A stretch of DNA of 58,255 nucleotides from Sedimenticola selenatireducens DSM 17993 (GTDB lineage Bacteria; Pseudomonadota; Gammaproteobacteria; Chromatiales; Chromatiaceae), in the NCBI RefSeq assembly GCF_000428045.1, contig NZ_ATZE01000028.1:155-58409 (forward strand), in the 5' to 3' direction. The notes beneath the pieces were generated by a model. It had not been told where the DNA came from. It saw only the letters and a list, made by a program, of their open reading frames with translations, and did not search any database. Both the position numbers and the translations under genes were made by a program. This document shows positions 9,265 through 16,711 of the stretch, piece after piece (position 1 is the stretch's first letter; each line of letters starts with the position of its first letter).

Positions 9265-9397
9265 GGATAGGCGTCGGGTGTTTCACGACACGTGTCGTAT
9301 TTAGAATTCACCGGCAGATCAAAATCGCGAACTAACATCTTGTAATTACTAGGAATCTAATGGATACTTTGGTTTTTTAATAGGCGGATAGGCGTCG
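9265..9397. repeat. AT-rich segment with direct repeats and a palindrome before the cassette array
   Basis: GGATAGGCGTCG occurs at 9265-9276 and again at 9386-9397, 121 bases apart. Between them is the perfect 14-base palindrome ACGACACGTGTCGT (9285-9298). The segment is markedly richer in A+T than its neighbours and ends at the first cassette boundary (GTTGGGC, 9432-9438). It may be a decayed attI, a worn attC or an old cassette promoter region; none of these is proven. Confidence 0.4.
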
Positions 9398-9450
9398 TAG
9401 GGATAGACGTCCTGTGTTGCTGAATAATGCTGTTGGGCGTGTAAAGAGTC

Positions 9451-9990
9451 ATGAGTCTAGACGTACTCGTAGTTGCCAAAGCCAATGCGATCCCGAGTGC
9501 TGAGCAATGGGCGGCGGCAATTTCGGATGAGGGCTTCAGTGTCGTGTTCCCCAGTGATTTCGACACCCGTGCATCAAGTGGCTTCTTGCCAAGTAACGTG
9601 GCTGGGCAAGGCTTTGAGTATTCGTTCGGTGGGTTGTTGCGTGAGGATATTGATTCCTTCGATATCGCACCGCAACATGCGGAAAACATAAGAGCATCAG
9701 ATTCCTTGGTGGGTTTGCACTACAAAGATGAGCCCAGCTTTGAATTGATCAAAGCCGCATCCGCAGTACTTGCCAAACTCACTGGTGGAATCGTGATCGA
9801 AGCGGAATCTGGCGCATCAATGAACGCGAAGGAGGCGTTGGCTTGGGCCCGTGGAGAACTTGAGCCCGTCCCGCTCTGCTCCAGTCATCGTGCGATCCAT
9901 AAACCGGGTATATCGGGAGTTACTTGGGTCAAAATCGCCTTGGTAATTTCGATTGCATGCGTTTGGATTTTTCGCTGGCTCAGTGAGTGA
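9451..9990 (+). CDS. Cassette 1: unknown protein with C-terminal membrane anchor
   Basis: A 179-residue protein of no family I recognise. It opens with a beta-strand-like segment (MSLDVLVVAKANAIPS), has an acidic soluble body with a hydrophobic strand near 110-118 (GGIVIEAES), and ends in a single membrane helix near 157-175 (WVKIALVISIACVWIF). This is the layout of a tail-anchored protein. The ATG is 13 bases after the cassette boundary box, with a weak AAAGAG ribosome site, and the stop codon is just before the attC. That gene-filling layout is typical of a gene cassette. Function unknown. Confidence 0.75.
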   Translation: MSLDVLVVAKANAIPSAEQWAAAISDEGFSVVFPSDFDTRASSGFLPSNVAGQGFEYSFGGLLREDIDSFDIAPQHAENIRASDSLVGLHYKDEPSFELIKAASAVLAKLTGGIVIEAESGASMNAKEALAWARGELEPVPLCSSHRAIHKPGISGVTWVKIALVISIACVWIFRWLSE

Positions 9991-9994
9991 GTGC

Positions 9995-10109
9995 GCCCAA
10001 CAAGTTGTTCCAGCGGACACCGAATACTCCGCTGCTGTTTGCGAATGCCTTCGGCATTTTGCCGCAAACAGCCACTCCGTGTTCGGCGCCGCTGAACTAG
10101 GCGTTAGAA
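9995..10109 (+). other. attC recombination site 1
   Basis: A 115-base imperfect palindrome between cassettes 1 and 2. R'' is GCCCAAC (9995-10001) and R' is GTTAGAA (10103-10109). The outer arms pair as AGCGG/CCGCT with unpaired bases as in other attC sites, and the inner arms form GCTGTTTGCG...CGCAAACAGC. Strand-specific folding is the substrate feature known for IntI recombinases. Confidence 0.85.
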
Positions 10110-10118
10110 GCAAACCAA

Positions 10119-10403
10119 ATGAGATATGGAGCACTCGGGCCAAGGGCTTTAAAGCTTTATCTAAGGAATGGCATCATTTTTGTTGTGTCGGGACTTATAT
10201 GGTGGGGCAGTTTTGAAGTTATATGTCTGGTGGGACTGAAAGAATATGCTTTCTGGTTGTCGTTTCCATTCTGGCTAGTTGCTGCACTAGCGATACTTGG
10301 TATTTACAGCATCGGTCCACTAGGTAAGGGTTTTAAAGAAGCAGTTATAGCTGATGAAAAAGAAGAAAAAGAATTACATAAAGCCAAACAACCGTGGGAG
10401 TGA
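10119..10403 (+). CDS. Cassette 2: small two-helix membrane protein of unknown function
   Basis: A 94-residue protein with a basic N-terminus, two membrane helices (about 18-40 and 44-66) and a charged, lysine/glutamate-rich C-terminal tail (EEKEEKELHK). I recognise no family. The ATG lies nine bases after the upstream attC and the stop codon is eight bases before the next one; no clear ribosome site is visible. It fits the many small membrane proteins of unknown role carried by gene cassettes. Confidence 0.7.
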   Translation: MRYGALGPRALKLYLRNGIIFVVSGLIWWGSFEVICLVGLKEYAFWLSFPFWLVAALAILGIYSIGPLGKGFKEAVIADEKEEKELHKAKQPWE

Positions 10404-10410
10404 GAATAGC

Positions 10411-10496
10411 TTCTAACAAGGCGCTGTTGTCGCTCACTGTCGTTCGCTGGGACGTCCTCGCTCACGCTCGGCCGCCCCAAAGCTAAAACGTTATGC
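10411..10496 (+). other. attC recombination site 2
   Basis: An 86-base palindrome with R'' TTCTAAC (10411-10417) and R' GTTATGC (10490-10496). TTCTAAC is the exact reverse complement of GTTAGAA that opens cassette 2. The GC-rich interior is internally self-complementary, while the cassette genes around it are AT-rich. Confidence 0.85.
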
Positions 10497-10520
10497 ATAA
10501 ATTCCAGGAGGAGGAAGTAA

Positions 10521-11615
10521 ATGGCAACGAATAAGAATCAGCACTTTGTTCCAAGGTGCTATCTTAAGCCATTTACTTTAGATGGAGAAAATAAAGTAAT
10601 TAACCTATTTAACATTGACAGGGAAAGGCACATTCATTTTGCTCCCGTAAAACATCAATGTTCTCGAGATTATTTCTACGGTGACAACCCACAGTTAGAA
10701 AGTGCAATTCAATTTGTAGAAAGATCATATGCATCAACAATAAAAGAACTGCTCGTGGATGGGAAGAAACTGAACGCAAAACACAAGACCATATTAAGGC
10801 GTTTTTGGCTCCTTCAACACCTACGCACTGAGGCAGCATGTAAGGGCGCGGCAGAAATGAATAATGAAATGGGAAGTACTTTTCGGGCAGAAATCAAAGA
10901 TTTCAAGATAAGTATAAAAGACGCAGTAGAAATGGCAATGATGACCTACGCAGATAGCATGGATATTGTTGACGACTTAAAGGTTTGTCTGTTCAAAAAT
11001 AAAACAAGGACTCCATTTGTAACCTCTGACGATCCAGCAGTATTATCAAATAAATGGCATCTCAGTGACAAAAGGGCGAATTTTATGTCGTTTGGAATGC
11101 ATTCTGCTGGGGCTCTATTGTTTCTACCTCTAAGTCCAAAGGTTCTGTGTCTGTGCTATGACGGAGATGTTTATTCAATTGGTCATACAAATGGCTGGGT
11201 GCCGGTAAAAAACGAAAGAGACATTAAACACTTTAACCAATTACAGTTAGCTAACTGTATGGCCAACATATATTATCAAGATAAGGATCATTCCAGCTCT
11301 ATCAATAAACTATATGAAGAAACGTTCCATATTCGTCCTGAACGGAGACACCGATTTAATTATGCAGTTTTTGACTACGAAGAAAATGGTTACGAGAGAT
11401 ACAGAGTCGTAGAGAAAGAGGAACTACAAGAAAATGATAATGCTTTGTTTCATTACGAATCTATCCACCCTGAACCAACTAATTGGCCTCAACATATAAA
11501 AGTAAGAAGGAATGGGGCGGTTTATACCAATGATACTCGGGTAGGCTATATTCGTTATGAAAAGATCAAGGAGAGAACGTCGGGAGGCTTTCGTCGTGAA
11601 AGACCTGGGGTGTAA
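10521..11615 (+). CDS. Cassette 3: DUF4238 family protein
   Basis: A 364-residue soluble protein. It opens with NQHFVPRCYLKPF, the hallmark of DUF4238, and contains the other conserved blocks FVTSDDPAVLS (about residue 170) and LLFLPLSPKVLCLCYDG (about 200). The family has no established activity. An AGGAGGAGG ribosome site sits at the right distance before the ATG. It is the most AT-rich gene of the window, and its codon use (many ATA, AGA and AAA codons) differs from flanking genes, pointing to recent transfer as a cassette. Confidence 0.85.
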   Translation: MATNKNQHFVPRCYLKPFTLDGENKVINLFNIDRERHIHFAPVKHQCSRDYFYGDNPQLESAIQFVERSYASTIKELLVDGKKLNAKHKTILRRFWLLQHLRTEAACKGAAEMNNEMGSTFRAEIKDFKISIKDAVEMAMMTYADSMDIVDDLKVCLFKNKTRTPFVTSDDPAVLSNKWHLSDKRANFMSFGMHSAGALLFLPLSPKVLCLCYDGDVYSIGHTNGWVPVKNERDIKHFNQLQLANCMANIYYQDKDHSSSINKLYEETFHIRPERRHRFNYAVFDYEENGYERYRVVEKEELQENDNALFHYESIHPEPTNWPQHIKVRRNGAVYTNDTRVGYIRYEKIKERTSGGFRRERPGV

Positions 11616-11620
11616 AATAT

Positions 11621-11692
11621 GTCTAACAAGACGCTCGTTCGGACGCAAACTACGTTGCGCTTCGTTTTCACCGCACAGCTTTAACGTTATAC
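11621..11692 (+). other. attC recombination site 3
   Basis: A 72-base palindrome with R'' GTCTAAC (11621-11627) and R' GTTATAC (11686-11692). The interior arms around ACGCAAAC...GTTGCG fold back on each other. R'' does not complement the box that opens cassette 3 (GTTATGC), unlike the other cassettes. Confidence 0.82.
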
Positions 11693-11707
11693 CCCGAGGT
11701 GGACCAA

Positions 11708-12094
11708 ATGAGAAAACTCGTTAGTTCAGGTTCCCACTTGGAAGAGCCGATTGGGTTTTCGAGAGCATGTAGAGTCGGAAATGTGATTTCTGTCTCCGGC
11801 ACGGCACCTATAAAAAATGGTGAAACCGCTTGCATCGGGGACGTTTATGGGCAGACCAAGTATTGCTTGGAATTATCCATTCAGGCTATTCAAGAAGCTG
11901 GCGGGAACCCGACTGACATCATCAGAACCCGTATCATGCTTACTGATATATCTCGTTGGGAAGAAGCAGCAAAGGCACATGGAGAGCTATTTTCTACAAT
12001 AAAACCCGCCTGCACTTTCGTTGAAGTTAGTCGCTTTATAGATCTAACGTGGCTTGTAGAGACGGAAGTTGATTGTGTCTTGGATCAGGTATAA
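11708..12094 (+). CDS. Cassette 4: RidA/YjgF family protein
   Basis: A 128-residue protein from the ATG at 11708, chosen over the GTG at 11699 because GAGGTGG lies just before it. It contains the RidA-fold blocks GNVISVSGTAPI, DVYGQTKYCLELSIQAIQEAG, RTRIMLTDISRWEE and a C-terminal WLVETEVDCV. In archetypal RidA the substrate-binding arginine sits in a PAR motif. Here the position reads PAC, as in relatives reading PAA, so 2-aminoacrylate deaminase activity should not be assumed. The stop codon overlaps the box GTATAAC that ends the cassette. Confidence 0.85.
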   Translation: MRKLVSSGSHLEEPIGFSRACRVGNVISVSGTAPIKNGETACIGDVYGQTKYCLELSIQAIQEAGGNPTDIIRTRIMLTDISRWEEAAKAHGELFSTIKPACTFVEVSRFIDLTWLVETEVDCVLDQV

Positions 12095-12095
12095 C
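12089..12095 (+). other. Orphan R'' box: remains of a fourth attC
   Basis: GTATAAC is the exact reverse complement of GTTATAC opening cassette 4 (11686-11692). No attC body or R' box follows; instead a palindromic repeat begins at 12096. The right end of the array seems to have been cut by, or replaced with, that repeat. Confidence 0.6.
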
Positions 12096-12132
12096 AGGAT
12101 CAAAGGGGTCACCCTGATCTTGCATTGATCCT
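12096..12132. repeat. Palindromic repeat at the array's right edge
   Basis: AGGATCAA (12096-12103) and TTGATCCT (12125-12132) are perfect inverted arms around a core containing GGGGTCACCCTGATC. A related sequence in the opposite orientation (TGACCCC...TTGATTCCT) ends at 12555 on the other side of the next gene. The GGGGTCA core is like REP-type elements. Confidence 0.55.
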
Positions 12133-12494
12133 TAATCCAGCTGCTGCTGGATGGAGCTGGCACAGTAGTATCCAGCCCTGTCGATTTCCGCCTCCCGCTC
12201 CATACAGCTTCGCCAGCCCTGTGCACGCGTTATCTCTATCGGTGTTGCATCGAAGTCGATCCAGTAGAAGTGGCGCTTGGTCGCCGATGATGTGGCGTGC
12301 CCGAACTCGCTGAACCGGTAGCGTCCGGCGATGCAGTGGCTCTCCAGGATTTTGACCTGGGCCGTGTTGAAGATCCCTTCCACCACCTTCTGCTTCACTT
12401 CGCACTGAGCCTGGCCATCAGTCTCGATAAAGGATGCGCTGACGTTACCTGCGGCATTCTGGGTAAGCAGTATCAGTAGGAAAAACATGTTCAT
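12132..12494 (-). CDS. Small secreted protein of unknown function
   Basis: A 120-residue protein with a hydrophobic N-terminus (MNMFFLLILLTQNAAG) that could be a short signal peptide, followed by a mature part with four cysteines (CEVKQ, SHCIAG, SCME, YYCASS) that may form disulfides. No family recognised. ATG at 12494 or 12488 are both possible. It is bracketed by inverted GGGGTCA-type repeats, its stop codon touching one of them, and it lies between the cassette array and an ABC exporter on the same strand. Confidence 0.6.
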   Translation of the reverse strand: MNMFFLLILLTQNAAGNVSASFIETDGQAQCEVKQKVVEGIFNTAQVKILESHCIAGRYRFSEFGHATSSATKRHFYWIDFDATPIEITRAQGWRSCMEREAEIDRAGYYCASSIQQQLD

Positions 12495-12531
12495 GTCGTC
12501 ATGTTACGGGATCGGTATCAGTCGGGTACAG

Positions 12532-12555
12532 TGCATTCTGACCCCATTGATTCCT
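12532..12555. repeat. Second GGGGTCA-type repeat, opposite orientation
   Basis: GCATTCTGACCCC followed by ATTGATTCCT. On the other strand it parallels the repeat at 12096-12132 (GGATCAAAGGGGTCA versus GGAATCAATGGGGTCA). The two flank the small secreted-protein gene as inverted copies. Confidence 0.5.
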
Positions 12556-12557
12556 GT

Positions 12558-13319
12558 TCATTGTTTCAGGCGATAGCCTGTTTTAAACATCCACCACACA
12601 ATGCCGGAACAGATCCCCAAAAACAGCAGGATGACGCCCAGGCTGATGCCTACGTTGACGTCCGAGACCTCAAAAAAACTCCAACGAAACCCACTCACCA
12701 GATAAAGTACCGGGTTGAACAGGGTGATGGTCTGCCACAGGGGCGGTAACATACTGACCGAGTAGAAGGTTCCACCCAGGAACACCAGCGGCGTAATGAT
12801 TAACAGGGGGACTATCTGTAATTTTTCGAAGTTGTTCGCCCACAGTCCGATAATAAAGCCCAACAGGCTGAACGAGACACAGGTCAGGATGAGAAACAGG
12901 GCCATCCAGATGGGATGATCGATGCGTAAATCAACAAAGAAACTGGCGGTAATCAGGATGATGGTGCCGATAATCAGCGACTTTGTCGCAGCGGCGCCGA
13001 CATAGCCCAGCAGGATCTCGAAAAATGAGACCGGAGCTGACATGACCTCATAAACGGTACCAGTGAACTTGGGGAAAAAGATACCAAAGGAGGCGTTCGA
13101 AACGCTCTGCGTCAGAATTGACAGCATCATCAGACCAGGCACAATAAACAGTCCATAAGTTACGCCGTCAACCGACTGTATGCGTGAACCAATGGCCGAT
13201 CCGAATACGATAAAATATAACGCTGTCGATAATACCGGTGATGCAATACTCTGGAACAGGGTATGCCAGGTACGCAACATCTCGTATTTATAGATGACTT
13301 TTACGGCTTGTAGATTCAT
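12558..13319 (-). CDS. ABC-2 type transporter permease
   Basis: A 253-residue inner-membrane protein with six predicted helices and the ABC-2 region near residues 95-200 ([47 protein letters not shown]). It resembles YadH/NodJ-type permeases. Its ATG overlaps the stop codon of the ATPase gene by four bases, so the two are translationally coupled and form an exporter. The substrate is unknown. Confidence 0.9.
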   Translation of the reverse strand: MNLQAVKVIYKYEMLRTWHTLFQSIASPVLSTALYFIVFGSAIGSRIQSVDGVTYGLFIVPGLMMLSILTQSVSNASFGIFFPKFTGTVYEVMSAPVSFFEILLGYVGAAATKSLIIGTIILITASFFVDLRIDHPIWMALFLILTCVSFSLLGFIIGLWANNFEKLQIVPLLIITPLVFLGGTFYSVSMLPPLWQTITLFNPVLYLVSGFRWSFFEVSDVNVGISLGVILLFLGICSGIVWWMFKTGYRLKQ

Positions 13320-14242
13320 GGTTGTGCCTGCACCAGGTTGACAAAAATATCCTGTAACGAGCTTTGCGTTGTATTGAGGTCTTTCATGGAAATCCCGGCT
13401 GAATGCATGGCCTGAAGCAGTGCCGTGATACCGGTGCTCTTGCCCTGGGTGTCGTAGGTGAAAATCAGTTCATGCCCATCGTCAGAAAGTTCCAGCGCAT
13501 AAGAGGCCATTGATTCGGGGATTTCTTTAAGTGGCTCCTTGAGTTCGATAATCATCTGTTTGCGCCCCAGTTCCTGCATCAGGTTGGCTTTGTCATCGAC
13601 CAGCAACAACTCCCCGTTATTGATGACGCCCACCCGGTCCGCGATCTGTTCAGCCTCTTCAATGTAGTGCGTGGTCAGGATGATGGTGACACCCGAATCA
13701 CGCAGCCGGTTGACGATACGCCACATATCCTTGCGCAGCTCAACGTCAACCCCGGCGGTCGGTTCATCCAGAAACAGTATTTTCGGTTGATGGGACAGGG
13801 CCTTGGCGATCAACACCCGGCGCTTCATGCCACCCGAGAGCGTGCGCAGTTCGCCGTTGCGCTTATCCCACAAGGATAAATCTTTCAGCAGCTGTTCGAG
13901 ATAGGCGTTATCGGCTTTTTTACCAAACAGGCCGCGACTGAAGCATAAGGTATCCCAGACCTTGTCAAAGGCTGCGAGGGTGAGTTCCTGCGGAACCAGC
14001 CCGATCCGCCTGCGGGTCTGTCGATAGTCTTTAATGATGTCAAAACCAGCTACGGAAACCGTGCCGGAAGTGGGTGACACCAAGCCGCATATCACCGAGA
14101 TCAGTGTGGTTTTGCCGGCACCGTTCGGGCCCAGCAAGGCGAGTATCTCGCCCTCGCGGATATCGAGGTTGACCCGCTTGAGCGCCTGGTAGCCATTCTC
14201 ATAGGTCTTGCAAAGATTGGAAATGGAAATGATTGTCGTCAT
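13316..14242 (-). CDS. ABC transporter ATP-binding protein
   Basis: A 308-residue ATPase: Walker [11 protein letters not shown]-loop region VPQELTL, signature [15 protein letters not shown], Walker [12 protein letters not shown] and the H-loop histidine in TTHYIEEAE. Together these show an active nucleotide-binding domain, followed by a 90-residue C-terminal extension common in YadG/DrrA/NodI-type exporters. I chose ATG at 14242; an in-frame TTG at 14260 would add six residues without a better ribosome site. It is paired with the permease gene downstream by a four-base overlap. Confidence 0.93.
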   Translation of the reverse strand: MTTIISISNLCKTYENGYQALKRVNLDIREGEILALLGPNGAGKTTLISVICGLVSPTSGTVSVAGFDIIKDYRQTRRRIGLVPQELTLAAFDKVWDTLCFSRGLFGKKADNAYLEQLLKDLSLWDKRNGELRTLSGGMKRRVLIAKALSHQPKILFLDEPTAGVDVELRKDMWRIVNRLRDSGVTIILTTHYIEEAEQIADRVGVINNGELLLVDDKANLMQELGRKQMIIELKEPLKEIPESMASYALELSDDGHELIFTYDTQGKSTGITALLQAMHSAGISMKDLNTTQSSLQDIFVNLVQAQP

Positions 14243-14355
14243 GAGTGGATGATAAGCCAAAGGGGTTGGGTGGATGTTATTTTACACAGCCAAACGGCGT
14301 GGCATGTACCCCGTGCCCGCGCCGTTTGCAGCCCATAAAACCAATAGCCACCAAA

Positions 14356-15798
14356 CTACTCCTCACTCGGCCACCCACTCACGGCCTTCACCTCAAGAAA
14401 CTCCTCCAGTCCCCAGACACCGCCCTCGCGGCCATTGCCGGATTGCTTGTAGCCGCCGAAGGGTGAGCCGGCGCCCGGCGAGTGGCCGTTGATCTCCACC
14501 ATGCCGGAGCGCAGTTGCCGTGCCACCCGCTTGGCCCGGGCGCTATCCTGGGTCTGGATATAGTTGGTCAGGCCGTAGACGGTATCGTTGGCGATGGTGA
14601 TCGCCTCTTCCTCACTGTCGAAGGGGGTGATGGAGAGCACCGGGCCAAATATCTCTTCCCGGGCGATCTGCATATCCTGGCCGACATCGGCGAACACGGT
14701 GGGCCGGACGAAATAACCCCGATCAATGCCCTCCGGGCGACCCGGACCGCCAGCCACCAGGCGGGCGCCTTCATCGGTTCCCTGCTGGATCAACCGTTGG
14801 ATCTTGTCGTACTGGGCCTGTGAGACCACCGGCCCGATATGCCGTCCCTCGTTTGCGGAGTGATCGACCGCCGTGCCCTCGGCAAGCTGGGCAGCGGTTT
14901 CGACCGCCTGTTGGTAGAGCGGCCGCTGTACCAGCATGCGGGTCGGTGCGTTGCAGGACTGGCCGCTGTTATTGAAACAATGGCGCAGCCCGCGCTTTAT
15001 TGCGTTTTCGTCGGCATCCGCAAAGACCAGATTGGCGCCCTTGCCACCCAGCTCGAGGCTGACGCGCTTGACCGTGTCGGCGGCGCTCTTGGAGATCGCG
15101 ATGCCTGCCCGGGTTGAACCGGTAAAGGAGATCATGTCCACGTCCGGGTGGGCGGTAAGCTGGCTGCCCACCCCGGCGCCGTCACCATTGACCAGGTTAA
15201 AGACGCCGGGCGGGAAGCCGGCCTGATCAATCATCTCGGCGAACAGCATGGCGGAGAGCGGTGAAATCTCGGAAGGCTTGAGCACCAGGGTGCAGCCGGT
15301 GGCCAGGGCCGGGATCACCTTGAGGGTGACCTGGTTCATAGGCCAGTTCCAGGGGGTGATCAGGCCACAAACGCCAACCGGTTCCAGCAGAATGCGGTCA
15401 TTCGGTGCATGGGGGCCGAGTCGCCGCTCGAACTCAAATGTTTTCAGGGCACGGATAAAGTTCTTGATGTGCCAGATTCCGGCACCACACTGTGCTGTTT
15501 TTGCCAGGGATATGGGTGCGCCCATTTCGCTGGAGATGGCCTCTGCCATCTCGTTACTGCGTGCCTGGTAGATCTCCGCCAGTTTCTCCAGCAGTGCAAG
15601 ACGCTGCTCCCGGTCGCTCTGGCTCCAGTCGCCAAAGGCGTTACGGGCGGCGGCAACGGCGGCATCGGTATCGGCCTGTCCGCCCAGTGCTATGGTGGCG
15701 CAGGGCTCCTCTGTGCTGGGGTTGATCACCTCCAACTCGACCGGCTTGATGGGGTCAACCCACTGCCCATTGATATAAAATGTACGCTTGTCCAACAT
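14356..15798 (-). CDS. NAD(P)-dependent aldehyde dehydrogenase
   Basis: A 480-residue member of the aldehyde dehydrogenase superfamily of normal length. Visible landmarks: TPWNWPM and KPSEISP (cofactor-binding region), FTGSTRAG (nucleotide loop), the general-base glutamate in LELGGKGAN, and the catalytic cysteine in NSGQSCNAP. EEIFGPVLSI follows near the C-terminus. It oxidises an aldehyde to its acid in the cytoplasm; the substrate cannot be told from sequence. It is transcribed alone. Confidence 0.93.
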   Translation of the reverse strand: MLDKRTFYINGQWVDPIKPVELEVINPSTEEPCATIALGGQADTDAAVAAARNAFGDWSQSDREQRLALLEKLAEIYQARSNEMAEAISSEMGAPISLAKTAQCGAGIWHIKNFIRALKTFEFERRLGPHAPNDRILLEPVGVCGLITPWNWPMNQVTLKVIPALATGCTLVLKPSEISPLSAMLFAEMIDQAGFPPGVFNLVNGDGAGVGSQLTAHPDVDMISFTGSTRAGIAISKSAADTVKRVSLELGGKGANLVFADADENAIKRGLRHCFNNSGQSCNAPTRMLVQRPLYQQAVETAAQLAEGTAVDHSANEGRHIGPVVSQAQYDKIQRLIQQGTDEGARLVAGGPGRPEGIDRGYFVRPTVFADVGQDMQIAREEIFGPVLSITPFDSEEEAITIANDTVYGLTNYIQTQDSARAKRVARQLRSGMVEINGHSPGAGSPFGGYKQSGNGREGGVWGLEEFLEVKAVSGWPSEE

Positions 15799-16146
15799 GC
15801 CTCTTTTCCCTCGCTATTCTGGGGTTACTGCCTGTGCAGTAACTCGATACTACCATTTATAGACCGGTGACCTGTTCAACGGGTGGTAATAAATTTAGCA
15901 GTAATCAGCGGGGGACTCTGCAGGGCTGGTGACAATTGGACAAAGTTACCGGATTTCAGGAAAAGGGGAATAGAGACATAAAAGAATTACCCGGTGTTCA
16001 TTCCTGCTGCCTGTAGGTGAAGTCAGATGCCTTGAGGCTACCGGTTTCTCTCGGGGAACGGGCACGGTAGGATGTGGCAATCACTCTCCGTGGAGCGGAA
16101 GGTCCGATAAAAATGTACCCACTGCCTGCGGTGGTGAAGTCCTTTG
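15799..16146. other. Intergenic region without recognisable feature
   Basis: About 350 bases between divergent genes. It should hold promoters for the aldehyde dehydrogenase and the secreted-protein gene, but I see no convincing boxes, repeats or RNA elements. Confidence 0.5.
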
Positions 16147-16665
16147 ATGTTTGAGATGAAAACCATAACAATCGTATCAATACTCGTACTGTCATCGTTC
16201 TCCAGCTATGCCGATGTCTTGCAAACCCGTCGCGTGGATTCCGTAACAGGCGCGAAAACATGGGAAATTCAAGTTGACGGCGTGTTTTTCTCGCTGACCC
16301 AGCTGCTGCCTGACCAGGTCAGGGCATTTTATGTCAACCGGGGGTTTACGTTGGCGCAGATAGAACCCTATGCCTCTTCCTGTGTCTACATGACGGTGTT
16401 GCGCAATGACAATGCGCCAGGGGTTATCCACTATGTGAGCGGCAACTGGCCTGTTTCGGTGAACGGCCGGCATTATGAGTTGGTGCCGGTGAATCAATGG
16501 GTCGAGCGCCTTTCCGGTTCGGGAGTGAAAAAATCGGCAGTTATCGCCTTTCGCTGGGCACAGTTTCCACCCGAGCAGGAGTATCGGCCGGGAGGCGACT
16601 GGAACCAGGGAATGCTCTTCATGGGATTGTCTGCCGGTAGCCTGTTTGATATCACGGCGAAGTGA
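16147..16665 (+). CDS. Secreted protein of unknown function next to a TlpA-like gene
   Basis: A 172-residue protein with a signal peptide (KTITIVSILVLSSFSSYAD). The mature part has a conserved-looking beta-rich pattern and a single cysteine (YASSCVYMTVLRND), plus GNWPVSVNGRHYEL. No family recognised. ATG at 16147 was preferred to the TTG before it and the ATG at 16156, as a GGTGAAG-like ribosome site fits it. It is followed 46 bases later by the TlpA-like gene on the same strand, so the two may act together in the periplasm. Confidence 0.75.
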   Translation: MFEMKTITIVSILVLSSFSSYADVLQTRRVDSVTGAKTWEIQVDGVFFSLTQLLPDQVRAFYVNRGFTLAQIEPYASSCVYMTVLRNDNAPGVIHYVSGNWPVSVNGRHYELVPVNQWVERLSGSGVKKSAVIAFRWAQFPPEQEYRPGGDWNQGMLFMGLSAGSLFDITAK

Positions 16666-16711
16666 GATGTAGCGGGTAAAGAGTACCGGGCCAGACTTAA
16701 AGAGGTGCAAT

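Larger units (their letters stand above)
9432..12095 (+). mobile_element. Integron gene-cassette array without integrase (CALIN), four cassettes
   Basis: Four same-strand genes are separated by three imperfect palindromes of 115, 86 and 72 bases with attC ends (RYYYAAC...GTTRRRY). The expected cassette signature is met: the GTT-box starting a cassette is the exact reverse complement of the box ending the same cassette. Cassette 1: GTTGGGC (9432) with GCCCAAC (9995). Cassette 2: GTTAGAA (10103) with TTCTAAC (10411). Cassette 4: GTTATAC (11686) with GTATAAC (12089). Cassette 3 does not match (GTTATGC, GTCTAAC). Base composition differs from flanking genes. No intI gene is present in the window. 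Confidence 0.88.

Noticed and set aside
9100-9431. Integron integrase or a definite attI site upstream of the cassettes
   Set aside because: No tyrosine recombinase reading frame on either strand, and no sequence that I can align confidently with an attI.
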